A DNA stretch of 64,000 nt, taken from Methylotenera oryzisoli_B (GTDB lineage: Bacteria > Pseudomonadota > Gammaproteobacteria > Burkholderiales > Methylophilaceae). Where the stretch lies: positions 682,001 to 746,000 of the forward strand of contig OZ277031.1 in the NCBI GenBank assembly GCA_965613685.1. Direction: 5' to 3'. Both the position numbers and the translations under genes were made by a program. Below are positions 25,937 through 34,856 of the stretch, one piece after another (within the stretch, counting starts at the first letter, position 1; every line of letters starts with the position of its first letter). The notes beneath the pieces were generated by a model. That model saw only the letters and a list, made by a program, of their open reading frames with translations. It was not told the DNA's origin and did not search any database.

Positions 25937-26175
25937 GAGTGGTCTTGTATAGGAAGTGTGGCTAGATAGAGCGATTCGACTTTAGCCCTGGCCCATGGGG
26001 TTTTACGCAGGAATTTTAGGCTGGAAGCCAGGCTGGGCTCGTGACTAAAACAGCGCACCGGTATGCGGGCGGCTAAACCCAGGTAGCCATAACGTTCAAT
26101 CAGTTGGCTTAGCATGGTGGCAAGGGTAATGCCATGCAGCGGGTTGTTAATTTGATTGCTAGGGCAGGGATTCAT
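25933..26175 (-). CDS. VF530 family (DUF2132) small DNA-binding protein
   Basis: A small protein of about 80 residues with the full VF530 signature: NPLHGITLATMLSQLIERYG, RIPVRCFSHEPSLASSL and KFLRKTPWARAKVESLYL. Proteins of this family are helical and have been suggested to bind DNA, but the cell function is unknown. An ATG at 26211 would add 12 residues. The ATG at 26175 (MNPCPSNQ) agrees with the family length. It is divergent from the GAF-GspE ATPase gene. Confidence 0.85.
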   Translation of the reverse strand: MNPCPSNQINNPLHGITLATMLSQLIERYGYLGLAARIPVRCFSHEPSLASSLKFLRKTPWARAKVESLYLATLPIQDHS

Positions 26176-26236
26176 TATGGCCAGTGTAAGGCTTGGCTGC
26201 AAAACAGCCAATAAAAAACATTAAGGATAAATGCGC

Positions 26237-28606
26237 ATGAGCATGACTTCATTAGACCAGCAAACCGTCGGTATGGCCGACATAGGCAACCGGCTGGCGT
26301 TTAGCAAAAAGCTGCAAAACACCACCAATAAAATTCACGCAGCCAAGTGCATAGATGAGATTTTAACCGAAGTCAGCAGCGAGATATGCGATTTGTTTGC
26401 GGCCGAGCGTATCACGCTATACCTGCAATGCGATGACGGTAAGGCCATCGTCTCTAAAATAAAAACCGGTCTCAATCAATTCAAAGAACTGAAATTGGCC
26501 ATCACGCAAACCAGCATCGCCGGTTACGTGGCGCTCACTAAATGTTTGCTAAATATCGCCGATGTATACGATGACGCCGAGCTATTGGCCATCAGTCCGT
26601 CCATCCAATTTCTAAAAGAAGTCGATTTAAAAACCGGTTTTCACGCTAAGCAGATGTTGGTGTTTCCAATATTGTCCGCGGACGACGGGCGCTTGATAGG
26701 CGTGGTGCAATTAATTAACAGTTTATCCGGCTTGCCATTCTCCCGTTTATTGGAAGAGGGTGCGCCTGAGCTAGCTAAAACCCTAGCCATCGCCTTTGAT
26801 CAACGTCAGGCCATACCCTTGATTAAAAGTAAGTTTGATGGTTTGCTGGCCGCCGGCCACCTAAGCCAAGAGGAATTGGCCAGCGCCCAACGTTTGGCGC
26901 GTAGCAAAGTCAGCGATTTGGAGTCCGTATTAATCGCTGATTACCAAGTGCAGGCCCGCCACATAGGCGGGGCTTTATCCGAATTTTTTAATGTGCCGTA
27001 TGAGCCATACCAAGCCGATCGCCTTAAGCCGGTTGATTTGCTCAAGCAGCTCAAGCAGGAATACGTTGAAGCCAACGCTTGGTTACCAATATCACTAGGC
27101 GATCAAGACAGCCTGGTGATTCTGACGCCGGACCCAGAAAGAATTAAAAGCAGCGGCATTGTCAGCCACGTTTTCCCACGTTACCCCAACATCCGTTACT
27201 GCGTTTGCTTGCAGCAAGAGTTTACGCAAACGGTAGAGCAATTTTATGGCAGCAACGGCACTAGCGGCTTTGTTGGCGATCTGTTGTCAGAAATGGCCGA
27301 TGAGGAAAAGCTAAGCAGCCTGAGCGCCGATGAAGTGAACATGGCGGCGGACAACGAATTGGTTAAGTTGGTCAATAAGATCGTGGTCGATGCATACAAC
27401 CAAGGGGCGTCCGATATCCACATAGAGCCCTATCCGGAAAAAGGCAAAACGCAAATTCGTTTTCGTAAAGACGGCACATTGGTCAATTACATAGAGGTGC
27501 CAGCCAGCTACCGTAACGCCCTGTGTGCACGCATAAAAATCATGTGTGACTTGGATATATCGGAAAAACGCAGGCCGCAAGATGGCAAGATAAAATTTAA
27601 AAAATACGGGCCGCTGGACATCGAGCTGCGGGTCGCCACCATCCCCTCTGCAGGCGGCATGGAAGACATCGTCATGCGTATTTTGTCGGCGGGTAAACCC
27701 ATCCCGCTGGACGAGTTGGGCTTGTCCGATTGGAATAATCAAAAGCTCAAAAGCTTGATAAGCAAACCTTACGGCTTGTTTTTTGTTTGCGGCCCAACCG
27801 GCTCAGGTAAAACCACCACCTTGCATTCTGCATTAGGCTACATCAATACCCCGGAAACCAAAATTTGGACTGCCGAAGACCCGGTGGAGATCACGCAAAA
27901 AGGCTTGCGCCAAGTGCAGATTAATAAAAAAGCCGGGCTGGATTTTGCCACCATCATGCGGGCTTTTTTACGCGCGGATCCGGATGTCATCATGGTAGGC
28001 GAAATGCGTGATAAAGAAACAGTCGCCACCGGCATTGAGGCCTCCCTAACCGGCCATTTGGTGTTTGCCACCTTGCACACCAATAGCGCGCCCGAATCGG
28101 TCGTGCGCTTGCTCGACATGGGCATGGATCCGTTCAACTTTGCCGATGCGTTATTAGGCATATTGGCCCAACGGCTAGCCAAGCGTTTGTGTGAGTGCAA
28201 GCAGTCGTACCAGGCCTCGTTGGATGAAATGCAGCTATTGGTGCAAGAATACAGTGAAGAGTTAAAAAACACCGCGGCATGGCAACGGGATCCACAGGCC
28301 AGTGAGCAAGCTGTATTAGACGGTTGGCAACAAGCCTACGCAGACGGCCAGAGGCAATTCACTTTATACCGGCCATGCGGCTGCGATAAATGCAATGGCA
28401 CAGGCTACAAGGGCAGGTTGGGCTTGCACGAATTGATGTTGGGCAGCGTTGCGGTTAAAAAGAACATACAAGAACGCGCTAGGGTAGCCGACATCGTTGC
28501 TACCGCGCTAGATGAAGGCATGCGCACCTTGAAGCAAGACGGCATAGAGAAGGTCTTGCTAGGCTTAACCGACATGCATCAAGTGCGCGCTGTGTGCATC
28601 AAATAA
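26237..28606 (+). CDS. GAF domain fused to GspE/PilB-type secretion ATPase
   Basis: A 789-residue protein with an N-terminal GAF-like sensor domain (about 25-190, ending in LIGVVQLINSLSG). A type II secretion/type IV pilus N-domain follows (around 210-370), then a GspE/PilB ATPase. The Walker A motif CGPTGSGKTTTLHSA is near residue 519, the Walker B-like VIMVGEMRD near 584, and the His box TGHLVFATLHTNSAPESV follows. A C-terminal zinc site is formed by CECKQ and CGCDKCNGTGYKGR. The ATG at 26237 lies 8 bases after AAGGAT. No other pilus or secretion gene is nearby, so the machine it powers is unknown, and the GAF domain suggests control by a small ligand. Confidence 0.88.
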   Translation: MSMTSLDQQTVGMADIGNRLAFSKKLQNTTNKIHAAKCIDEILTEVSSEICDLFAAERITLYLQCDDGKAIVSKIKTGLNQFKELKLAITQTSIAGYVALTKCLLNIADVYDDAELLAISPSIQFLKEVDLKTGFHAKQMLVFPILSADDGRLIGVVQLINSLSGLPFSRLLEEGAPELAKTLAIAFDQRQAIPLIKSKFDGLLAAGHLSQEELASAQRLARSKVSDLESVLIADYQVQARHIGGALSEFFNVPYEPYQADRLKPVDLLKQLKQEYVEANAWLPISLGDQDSLVILTPDPERIKSSGIVSHVFPRYPNIRYCVCLQQEFTQTVEQFYGSNGTSGFVGDLLSEMADEEKLSSLSADEVNMAADNELVKLVNKIVVDAYNQGASDIHIEPYPEKGKTQIRFRKDGTLVNYIEVPASYRNALCARIKIMCDLDISEKRRPQDGKIKFKKYGPLDIELRVATIPSAGGMEDIVMRILSAGKPIPLDELGLSDWNNQKLKSLISKPYGLFFVCGPTGSGKTTTLHSALGYINTPETKIWTAEDPVEITQKGLRQVQINKKAGLDFATIMRAFLRADPDVIMVGEMRDKETVATGIEASLTGHLVFATLHTNSAPESVVRLLDMGMDPFNFADALLGILAQRLAKRLCECKQSYQASLDEMQLLVQEYSEELKNTAAWQRDPQASEQAVLDGWQQAYADGQRQFTLYRPCGCDKCNGTGYKGRLGLHELMLGSVAVKKNIQERARVADIVATALDEGMRTLKQDGIEKVLLGLTDMHQVRAVCIK

Positions 28607-28685
28607 AGCCGTGCGCCCAGTAATAGCATGATTTACCTTGTGCAGGGATTTTGACTTCTCTACAATGCGCATAGCTTAAGGCCAT

Positions 28686-28761
28686 GCCCCCGTAGCTCAG
28701 TGGATAGAGCATCCCCCTCCTAAGGGGAGGGTCACACGTTCGATTCGTGTCGGGGGCACCA
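28686..28761 (+). tRNA. tRNA-Arg (anticodon CCT)
   Basis: A complete cloverleaf: acceptor stem GCCCCCG/CGGGGGC, D arm GCTC-AGTGGATA-GAGC, anticodon loop CTCCTAA with CCT, and T arm ACACG-TTCGATT-CGTGT. The discriminator A and encoded CCA reach 28761. It decodes AGG. A terminator hairpin follows directly. Confidence 0.97.
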
Positions 28762-28768
28762 AAAGGTT

Positions 28769-28806
28769 AAAAAGGCGGATTCCATAAGGACGTCGGCCTT
28801 TTTTAT
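28769..28806. terminator. Intrinsic terminator after tRNA-Arg / cbbR
   Basis: AAAAAGGC (28769-28776) pairs with GCCTTTTT (28796-28803) around a 19-base partly structured loop, with T-tract continuation. It is placed to terminate the tRNA rightward and cbbR leftward. Confidence 0.65.
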
Positions 28807-28822
28807 TCATAAGGGTAAATGA

Positions 28823-29755
28823 TCATAAGCCCTTGCTGGTTTTTGGGAACATGGCATTCAATATCTCCCCGCCTTTTTCTAGCATAAAATACCTAAATGC
28901 TTCAGCTGCCTGCGTCGCATTGTGGTTAGCAAGGGCCACTACATGCCAAGTACGCAGAATCGGTGTGCCATGAATATCTAATATCACGATTTGTTTGTTA
29001 TTCAGCTCATTGCCTATGGTGTGAAGTGATGCAAAGGTAATGCCTAAATTAGCAATGACCGATTGCTTAATGGTTTCATTGCTCGACATTTCCATGCTAA
29101 TAATGGGCGAAATATTTTGCTCGGCAAAAAAACGTTCCATAATAAATCGTGTGCCTGAGCCTTGCTCGCGGGTGATAATTTCATGTGCATTAAGCACTTC
29201 AGGCAATATATTCAGCTTGCCAGCGAGGGAGTGTTGCGGACTGGCAATGAATACATGAGGGTGCGTTGCAAACGCCTCTACGCGAGTATCCAATTCTTTG
29301 GGTGGTTGGCCCATGATGGCAATATCTATCTCATCATCGCGCAATAGTTCAACCAGTTGCTGCCTGTTTCTTGCTTCAATTTTAATTTTTAAATTAGGAA
29401 AATCTTTTCTAAATTCAGCCAATACATACGGCAAAAAGTATTTTGCTGTACTCACTAAGCCTATTTTTAAAGTTTTAATCGGCGAGCCTTTCAAACGCTC
29501 CATCATGGTTTTGGCGTCGTTAAGCGTAGCAGAAATGCGCCGCGCATAAAGCAGAAAGTACTCTCCTGCTGCGGTGAGTTCAATTTTGCGATTTTCTCGT
29601 ATGAATAAAATGACGCCCATATCGGCTTCCATTTCTTTGATTTGCAAAGAAACAGCAGGACCTGAAATGCACAGTTCTTCTGCCGCCCCCCTAAAACTCA
29701 TGTGTTTATACACACTTAAAAATATTCTAATTTGGCGTATCGTTAAATTTCGCAT
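28823..29755 (-). CDS. cbbR: LysR-type transcriptional regulator CbbR
   Basis: A 310-residue LysR regulator. The N-terminal winged helix (LTIRQIRIFLSVYKHMSFRG, then ELCISGPAVSLQIKEMEADM) is followed by a periplasmic-binding-like effector domain containing GLVSTAKYFLPYVLAEF. That motif is characteristic of CbbR/RbcR-type proteins. It is transcribed away from cbbL with 113 bases between the start codons, the classic arrangement for a CbbR that senses metabolites such as NADPH or RuBP and activates the cbb operon. Its own start codon lies within a TNA-N7-TNA inverted repeat, so autorepression is likely. Confidence 0.92.
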   Translation of the reverse strand: MRNLTIRQIRIFLSVYKHMSFRGAAEELCISGPAVSLQIKEMEADMGVILFIRENRKIELTAAGEYFLLYARRISATLNDAKTMMERLKGSPIKTLKIGLVSTAKYFLPYVLAEFRKDFPNLKIKIEARNRQQLVELLRDDEIDIAIMGQPPKELDTRVEAFATHPHVFIASPQHSLAGKLNILPEVLNAHEIITREQGSGTRFIMERFFAEQNISPIISMEMSSNETIKQSVIANLGITFASLHTIGNELNNKQIVILDIHGTPILRTWHVVALANHNATQAAEAFRYFMLEKGGEILNAMFPKTSKGL

Positions 29756-29768
29756 AAGTAAAACTTAT
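29754..29768. promoter_or_regulatory. Putative CbbR operator
   Basis: ATAAGT-AAA-ACTTAT is a perfect 6-bp inverted repeat. It contains TAA-N7-TTA, fitting the CbbR/LysR consensus TNA-N7-TNA (T-N11-A), and overlaps the cbbR start codon. A further palindrome, ATTAGCTAAT, is at 29771-29780. Together they suit the recognition and activation sites of the cbbR-cbbL intergenic region. Confidence 0.55.
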
Positions 29769-29868
29769 TCATTAGCTAATAATTTTTAACTATATCTTAA
29801 CTGAATTATTTAATACAGTACATCAACAGACTTTTAGCCCTATATTTCATTGTAGATGAGGAATTAAC

Positions 29869-31352
29869 ATGAATGCGCAATCGGATGATCGGATTACCGA
29901 TATTAAGGAGCGATACAAAGGCGGTGTGCTTAAGTACAGGCAAATGGGTTATTGGCGTCCAGATTACACGCCTAAAGACACCGATTTTATTTGCGTATTT
30001 CGCATTACCCCGCAAGAAGGGGTTGATATTGAAGAAGCGGCGGCCGCTGTTGCAGGCGAATCATCCACTGCCACTTGGACGGTGGTATGGACCGATTTGC
30101 TGACTGCTAATGAAGATTACCAAGCGAAAGCGTATCGCGTGGATGCTGTGCCCGGTACGGGTCTTGGCACGGATAAAGAAGCGCAATATTTTGCTTACAT
30201 TGCATACGATATTATTTTATTTGAAGAGGGTTCCATTGCCAATGTCACGGCCTCGTTGATTGGTAATGTGTTTAGCTTTAAGCCTTTAAAAGCCGCACGT
30301 CTAGAAGACCTTCGCGTACCTGCGGCTTATGTTAAAACATTTAAAGGACCGCCTACAGGCATCATTGTTGAGCGTGAACGTTTAGATAAATATGGGCGCC
30401 CCTTATTGGGTGCCACCATGAAGCCTAAGCTTGGTCTGTCAGGTAAAAATTATGGTCGCGTGGTATATGAAGGCCTAACGGGCGGCTTGGACTTTACCAA
30501 AGACGATGAAAATATTAACAGCCAACCTTTTATGCATTGGCGTGACCGTTTTTTATTTTGTATGGAAGCGGTGAATAAAGCGCAAACGAATACAGGTGAA
30601 ATTAAAGGCCATTACTTAAATGTCACCGCCGCCACCATGGAGGATATGTACGAGCGTGCGGAATTTGCTAAAGCATTAGGATCAAATATAGTCATGATCG
30701 ATTTGGTGGTCGGTTGGTCTGCTATACAGTCTATGAGTAATTGGTGTCGCAAGCACGATATGATTTTGCACATGCACCGTGCGGGGCATGGAACGTATAC
30801 ACGCCAAAAAAACCACGGTGTTTCTTTCCGCGTGATTGCAAAGTGGTTACGTTTGGCAGGGGTGGATCATCTACACACAGGTACGGCGGTAGGTAAGCTT
30901 GAAGGCGATCCAATGACGGTGCAGGGTTATTACAATGTTTGCCGTGATGCGATCACCCGTCAGGATTTGTCCCGTGGTATTTTCTTTGATCAAGACTGGG
31001 TGGATTTGCGCAAAGTCATGCCTGTGGCTTCAGGCGGCATTCACGTCGGGCAAATGCACCAGTTGATACACTTATTTGGTGATGATGTGGTGTTGCAGTT
31101 TGGCGGTGGCACCATCGGGCACCCGTCAGGTATTCAAGCGGGGGCGATAGCAAACCGTGTTGGTATAGAGTGCATGGTGATGGCGCGCAATGAAGGACGT
31201 GACATCATTAACGAAGGTCAGCCATTCTTAAAGCGGCAGCAAAATGGTGTAAGCCGCTTGAAACAGCGTTGGAAACTTGGAAGGATGTCGCTTTCAACTA
31301 CACGTCTACCGATACGCCTGATTTTGTTGCTACACCGACGACTTCAAGCTAA
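29869..31352 (+). CDS. cbbL: Ribulose-1,5-bisphosphate carboxylase large subunit, red-type form IC, with one-base frameshift
   Basis: Fixes CO2 onto ribulose bisphosphate. Form IC features are clear: DDRITDIKERYKGGVLKYRQ at the N-terminus, TMKPKLGLSGKNYGR with active-site lysines, GGLDFTKDDENINSQPFMHW with the carbamylated Lys region, HMHRAGHGTYTRQKNHG, GGIHVGQMHQL and GGGTIGHPSGIQAGA. The frame is intact to about residue 451 (base 31220). One base is then missing. Sequence from 31221 in the next frame encodes the normal tail (AILKAAAKWCKPLETAL to TPTTS) and stops at TAA 31350-31352. As the DNA stands, translation instead passes through 52 unrelated residues into cbbS. Either an assembly error or a real mutation; see findings. 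A GAGG ribosome binding site precedes the ATG. Confidence 0.9.
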
Positions 31353-31377
31353 GTTAAATCAAGAAAAGGAAATCATT

Positions 31378-31800
31378 GTGCACATTACCCAAGGGCAATT
31401 TTCATTTTTACCGGCATTGACAGATACGCAAATTAGGGCGCAGGTTGATTATGCCATCAAAAAAGGTTGGGCGATTTCTATTGAGTGGACAGATGACCCC
31501 CATCCTCGCAATGTTTATTGGAATATGTGGGGCCATCCGATGTTCGAAATTAAAGACGGTGCGGCGGTGATTTTTGATTTAACCGCTTGCCGTATTGCTT
31601 GCCCTAACACGTATATTAAAGTCAACGCATTTGATAACACACGTGGCGTGGAATCCATGGTGATGAGTTATATCGTTAATCGCCCAGAAATGGAGCCAGG
31701 TTTCAAGTTGGTACGACAAGAAAGCGAAGGGCGTATGCTGCGTTATACCACCAGTGCCTACAGCACCGATACTCCTGATGGGTGTTGCACACGTGGCTAA
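31378..31800 (+). CDS. cbbS: Ribulose-1,5-bisphosphate carboxylase small subunit, red-type
   Basis: The small subunit (140 residues) that caps the L8 core. It starts with a GTG at 31378, preceded by AAGGA (31366-31370), giving (M)HITQGQFSFLPALTD, the normal red-type N-terminus. The conserved core AISIEWTDDPHPRNVYWNMW and the C-terminal extension PGFKLVRQESEGRMLRYT are present. That extension forms the beta-hairpin typical of red-type enzymes. Because of the frameshift in cbbL, the same frame is open continuously from 29869, so this gene also appears as the C-terminal part of a 643-codon frame. Its 3' end overlaps the cbbX start. Confidence 0.92.
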   Translation: MHITQGQFSFLPALTDTQIRAQVDYAIKKGWAISIEWTDDPHPRNVYWNMWGHPMFEIKDGAAVIFDLTACRIACPNTYIKVNAFDNTRGVESMVMSYIVNRPEMEPGFKLVRQESEGRMLRYTTSAYSTDTPDGCCTRG

Positions 31801-32683
31801 CCAAATTCAGGCAGGAGTCGATTTGCAGGAAATTATGCAGAACGCGAATGTGGCTGAGGTGTTAAGAAATTTAGACGCCGATTTAATTGGGCTTGCGCCG
31901 GTTAAACAGAGAATTAAAGAGATTGCGGCATTCTTGGTGGTGTCACGTGCCCGCTTGCAATTGGGCATAGAGAGTGCGCAACCCAATTTGCACATGTGCT
32001 TTACCGGCAATCCTGGCACAGGTAAAACCACGGTGGCCTTGCGTATGGCTGAAATGCTACATCACTTAGGTTACGTGCGTAAAGGTCATGTGCTAAGTGT
32101 CACGCGTGATGATTTAGTAGGCCAGTATATCGGCCATACCGCACCTAAAACAAAAGAGCTAGTTAAAAAAGCCATGGGTGGGGTGTTGTTTATTGATGAA
32201 GCGTATTATTTGTACCGTCCTGAAAACGAACGCGATTATGGGCAAGAAGCCATTGAAATTTTGTTGCAAGTGATGGAAAACAACCGCGATGACTTGGTGG
32301 TGATATTGGCTGGTTATAAAGACCGTATGGATACCTTTTTTCAGTCCAATCCTGGTCTGTCGTCACGCATTGCGCACCATATTGATTTTCCTGATTATGG
32401 GCAAATGGAGTTGTTGGCAATCGCGCAAAAAATGGTGGCTGATATGCACTATCGGCTTGATGAGCATGCCACCATTGCCATGCAGGCGTACATTACACAC
32501 AGGCAAGCTCAGCCGCACTTTGCCAATGCCCGCTCGATTAGAAATGCACTAGACCGAGCAAGACTAAGGCACGCCAATCGCGTATTTGAAATGCTGTCTC
32601 ATGCAAAAGCCAATGCGACTGTTGCCGATTTGTCAACGATAACTGAGGCAGATATTCGCGCTTCAAGGGTATTTAATGGGTAA
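31778..32683 (+). CDS. cbbX: Red-type Rubisco activase CbbX (AAA+ ATPase)
   Basis: CbbX is a hexameric AAA+ ATPase that removes inhibitory sugar phosphates from red-type Rubisco, acting on the C-terminal tail of CbbL. Seen here: ELIGL-like DADLIGLAPVKQRI, Walker A TGNPGTGKTTVALRM, pore-loop motif VGQYIGHTAPKT, Walker B GGVLFIDEAYYLY, then ENERDYGQEAIEILLQVMEN and the arginine region SNPGLSSRIAHHIDFPDY. The ATG at 31778 (301 residues) overlaps cbbS by 23 bases. An in-frame GTG at 31754 is less likely. Position directly after cbbS is normal for form IC operons. Confidence 0.94.
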   Translation: MGVAHVANQIQAGVDLQEIMQNANVAEVLRNLDADLIGLAPVKQRIKEIAAFLVVSRARLQLGIESAQPNLHMCFTGNPGTGKTTVALRMAEMLHHLGYVRKGHVLSVTRDDLVGQYIGHTAPKTKELVKKAMGGVLFIDEAYYLYRPENERDYGQEAIEILLQVMENNRDDLVVILAGYKDRMDTFFQSNPGLSSRIAHHIDFPDYGQMELLAIAQKMVADMHYRLDEHATIAMQAYITHRQAQPHFANARSIRNALDRARLRHANRVFEMLSHAKANATVADLSTITEADIRASRVFNG

Positions 32684-32692
32684 AGGTAAACC

Positions 32693-33754
32693 ATGCAAAC
32701 GGCACAAACGAATTTAACGGATTTTTTAGCCTCTGCGCTACAAGAAGTGCCAACAGCCGAAGCATTAAGCACCCTATTGCTAAGCATAGCGCACTCGGCA
32801 AAAACCATTGCTGCATTGATTAGAAAAGGCTCATTAATGGACTTTGCTGGAAAATTAGCAAGCCAAAATATACAAGGTGAAACCCAAATAACCTTGGATG
32901 TACTGAGCAACGCTATTTTTATGGCGGATTTAAAGCAATCAGGTGTGGTCGCTGGTTTGGCTTCAGAAGAAATGGATGCGCCAGTAGACATCACCGAAGG
33001 CGGCCCATTTTTGGTGGTGTTTGACCCTCTGGATGGTTCCTCTAATGTCGCCGTAAATGTGTCGGTTGGCTCTATCTTTTCTGTGTTGAAAGCACCAACA
33101 ACGCCATTAACGGATACCGATTACCTGCAAGCAGGCAATCAACAAGTGGCTGCGGGTTATGCTTTATACGGGTATTGCACCATGCTAGTCATCACGCTAG
33201 GAAATGGCACGTACGGCTTTACCTTAGACCCTGATAGGGCTGAATTTTACCTCACCCATCCGCGTATGCAGGTGCCAGAAGACACGGCAGAGTTCGCCAT
33301 CAACGCCAGTAATGAGCGATTTTGGGATGCAGCCACATCGCGCTATGTTGAAGGCTGCTTGGCCGGCGCAAGCGGGACACGCGCTAAGGATTTTAATATG
33401 CGTTGGGTGGCCAGCATGGTGGCCGATGTGCATCGTATTTTAATCCGCGGCGGAGTGTATGTTTACCCGCAAGACAGTAAAAAACCTGCCAGAGCGGGTC
33501 GATTGCGTTTGATGTATGAGGTGAACCCCATGAGTATGTTGGTGGAGCAGGCGAGCGGTAAAAGTTCCACAGGGCGGCAGCGCGTGTTGGATGTTCAGCC
33601 TGATCATATCCATCAACGCGTGCCTGTTATGTTAGGTTCACGCCATGAAGTGGAGTTAATAGAACGGTGCTATCAAGACGTTGATAAGGGCTTGGTGAAA
33701 AACGCCCATTCGCCATTATTCAGTGACCGCTCCTTATTTCATAAGAAACAGTAA
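32693..33754 (+). CDS. cbbF: Fructose-1,6-bisphosphatase class I
   Basis: Hydrolyses fructose-1,6-bisphosphate (and in many autotrophs sedoheptulose bisphosphate) for RuBP regeneration. The metal and substrate motifs are present: SEEMDAP, the core FDPLDGSSNVAVNVSVGSIFS, MRWVASMVADVHRIL, GGVYVYPQDSKKPARAGRLR and LMYEVNPMSMLVEQASGKSS. Length is 353 residues. It follows cbbX by 9 bases and its stop codon abuts the first MITE-like element, which separates it from cbbP. Confidence 0.95.
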   Translation: MQTAQTNLTDFLASALQEVPTAEALSTLLLSIAHSAKTIAALIRKGSLMDFAGKLASQNIQGETQITLDVLSNAIFMADLKQSGVVAGLASEEMDAPVDITEGGPFLVVFDPLDGSSNVAVNVSVGSIFSVLKAPTTPLTDTDYLQAGNQQVAAGYALYGYCTMLVITLGNGTYGFTLDPDRAEFYLTHPRMQVPEDTAEFAINASNERFWDAATSRYVEGCLAGASGTRAKDFNMRWVASMVADVHRILIRGGVYVYPQDSKKPARAGRLRLMYEVNPMSMLVEQASGKSSTGRQRVLDVQPDHIHQRVPVMLGSRHEVELIERCYQDVDKGLVKNAHSPLFSDRSLFHKKQ

Positions 33755-33757
33755 TCA

Positions 33758-33930
33758 GAGGTCTTTGCATGAACCGTAAAATAGCGATTTTCTATGATAT
33801 TCATTGGTTTTCGTCATTCCCGTGTAAACGGGAATCCATTTTTAATCAGTCCCTTAGATGGATCCCCACTTTCGCGAGGATGACGGATTGGTAATGTTTC
33901 ATGGCTAAACTTGCTTCGTGCAAAGGTCTC
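33758..33930. mobile_element. MITE-like element, copy A
   Basis: A 173-bp element with imperfect terminal inverted repeats: left end AGAGGTCTTTGCATGAA-like, right end TTCGTGCAAAGGTCTC. It is flanked by the 5-bp direct repeat AATCA (33753-33757 and 33931-33935), a likely target duplication that overlaps the cbbF stop codon. Inside are the hairpin ATTCCCGT-GTAA-ACGGGAAT and outer arms CGTCAT/ATGACG. It is strongly similar along its length to copy B at 36697-36868. No coding capacity, so it would need a transposase from elsewhere. Confidence 0.75.
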
Positions 33931-33977
33931 AATCAAATGAAAATTAAAAGTTAGAAAACCGAAAGAAGGAATACCTC

Positions 33978-34844
33978 ATGTCCAGAACTTACCCAATTAT
34001 CGCCATCACTGGCTCTTCAGGCGCAGGCACGACTTCGGTTATGCAAAGTTTTCAACATGTGTTTAGACGTGAAAATATTAACGCGCTGATGATAGAGGGT
34101 GATTCCATGCACCGGTATGAGCGTAAGGAAATGGATGCATTGCTTAGCCAGCACAAAAAAATACCTGGTTCAAATTTTAGCCACTTTAATCCTCAAGCTA
34201 ACTTATTGGCCGAATTGGCCGACACCTTTCGCCAGTTTGGTGAAGCCGGGCGCTGCAAAGTGCGAAAATACATCCATACCGACCTTGAGGGGGTGCCCTA
34301 TCATCAAACCGCTGGCACCATGACGCCTTGGCAAGACAGTGCGCTTGGGAAGGAAGTGTTGTTTTACGAAGGTTTGCACGGTGGTTATGTCGGCGAGGAG
34401 GCAAATGTCGCGAAACACGTGGATTTATTGGTAGGTGTGGTGCCCATTATTAACCTCGAATGGATACAAAAATTGCATCGAGATAATAAGATTCGTGGTT
34501 ATTCTAAAGAAGCCGTTACTGATATCATTCTTCGCAGAATGCCGGATTACGTGAATTATATTTGCCCGCAGTTTTCGCGTACGCATGTTAATTTTCAGCG
34601 TGTGCCTACAGTGGATACCTCCAACCCATTTATTGCTAATGATATCCCCACGCCTGATGAAAGTATGGTGGTAATTCGATTTGCAAATCCCGAGGGCATC
34701 GATTTTCCATATTTACTCAGCATGCTGCATGATTCGATGATGACCAGGCCCAATACTATTGTAGTGCCAGGTGGAAAAATGGGTTTAGCCATGCAGCTTA
34801 TTTTTACACCCATGATCATGCGTTTAATGAATACGCGAGATTAA
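33978..34844 (+). CDS. cbbP: Phosphoribulokinase (proteobacterial class I)
   Basis: Phosphorylates ribulose-5-phosphate to RuBP with ATP, the second Calvin-specific enzyme. The P-loop is IAITGSSGAGTTSVM; SFQHVFRRENINALMIEGDS and HRYERKEMDA follow. The region SNFSHFNPQANLLAEL and the Walker B-like VLFYEGLHGGYV are also seen, with KIRGYSKEAVTDIILRRMPD later. Length of 288 residues fits the octameric bacterial type rather than the plant/cyanobacterial one. It begins 47 bases after MITE copy A and is 12 bases before cbbA. Confidence 0.95.
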   Translation: MSRTYPIIAITGSSGAGTTSVMQSFQHVFRRENINALMIEGDSMHRYERKEMDALLSQHKKIPGSNFSHFNPQANLLAELADTFRQFGEAGRCKVRKYIHTDLEGVPYHQTAGTMTPWQDSALGKEVLFYEGLHGGYVGEEANVAKHVDLLVGVVPIINLEWIQKLHRDNKIRGYSKEAVTDIILRRMPDYVNYICPQFSRTHVNFQRVPTVDTSNPFIANDIPTPDESMVVIRFANPEGIDFPYLLSMLHDSMMTRPNTIVVPGGKMGLAMQLIFTPMIMRLMNTRD

Positions 34845-34856
34845 GGGTATCAAATT

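Noticed and set aside
28686..29000. tRNA-Arg as a prophage or island attachment site
   Set aside because: No integrase gene and no second copy of the tRNA 3' end was noticed in the window; only the location next to the cbb cluster is suggestive.
31754..31777. GTG start for cbbX at 31754
   Set aside because: It adds eight residues not expected in the family and deepens the overlap with cbbS; the ATG at 31778 is simpler.
29869..31800. A genuine CbbL-CbbS fusion enzyme of 643 residues
   Set aside because: The linker is out-of-frame CbbL tail, the native tail and stop exist in the next frame, and cbbS keeps its own ribosome binding site and start. A single-base loss explains it better.
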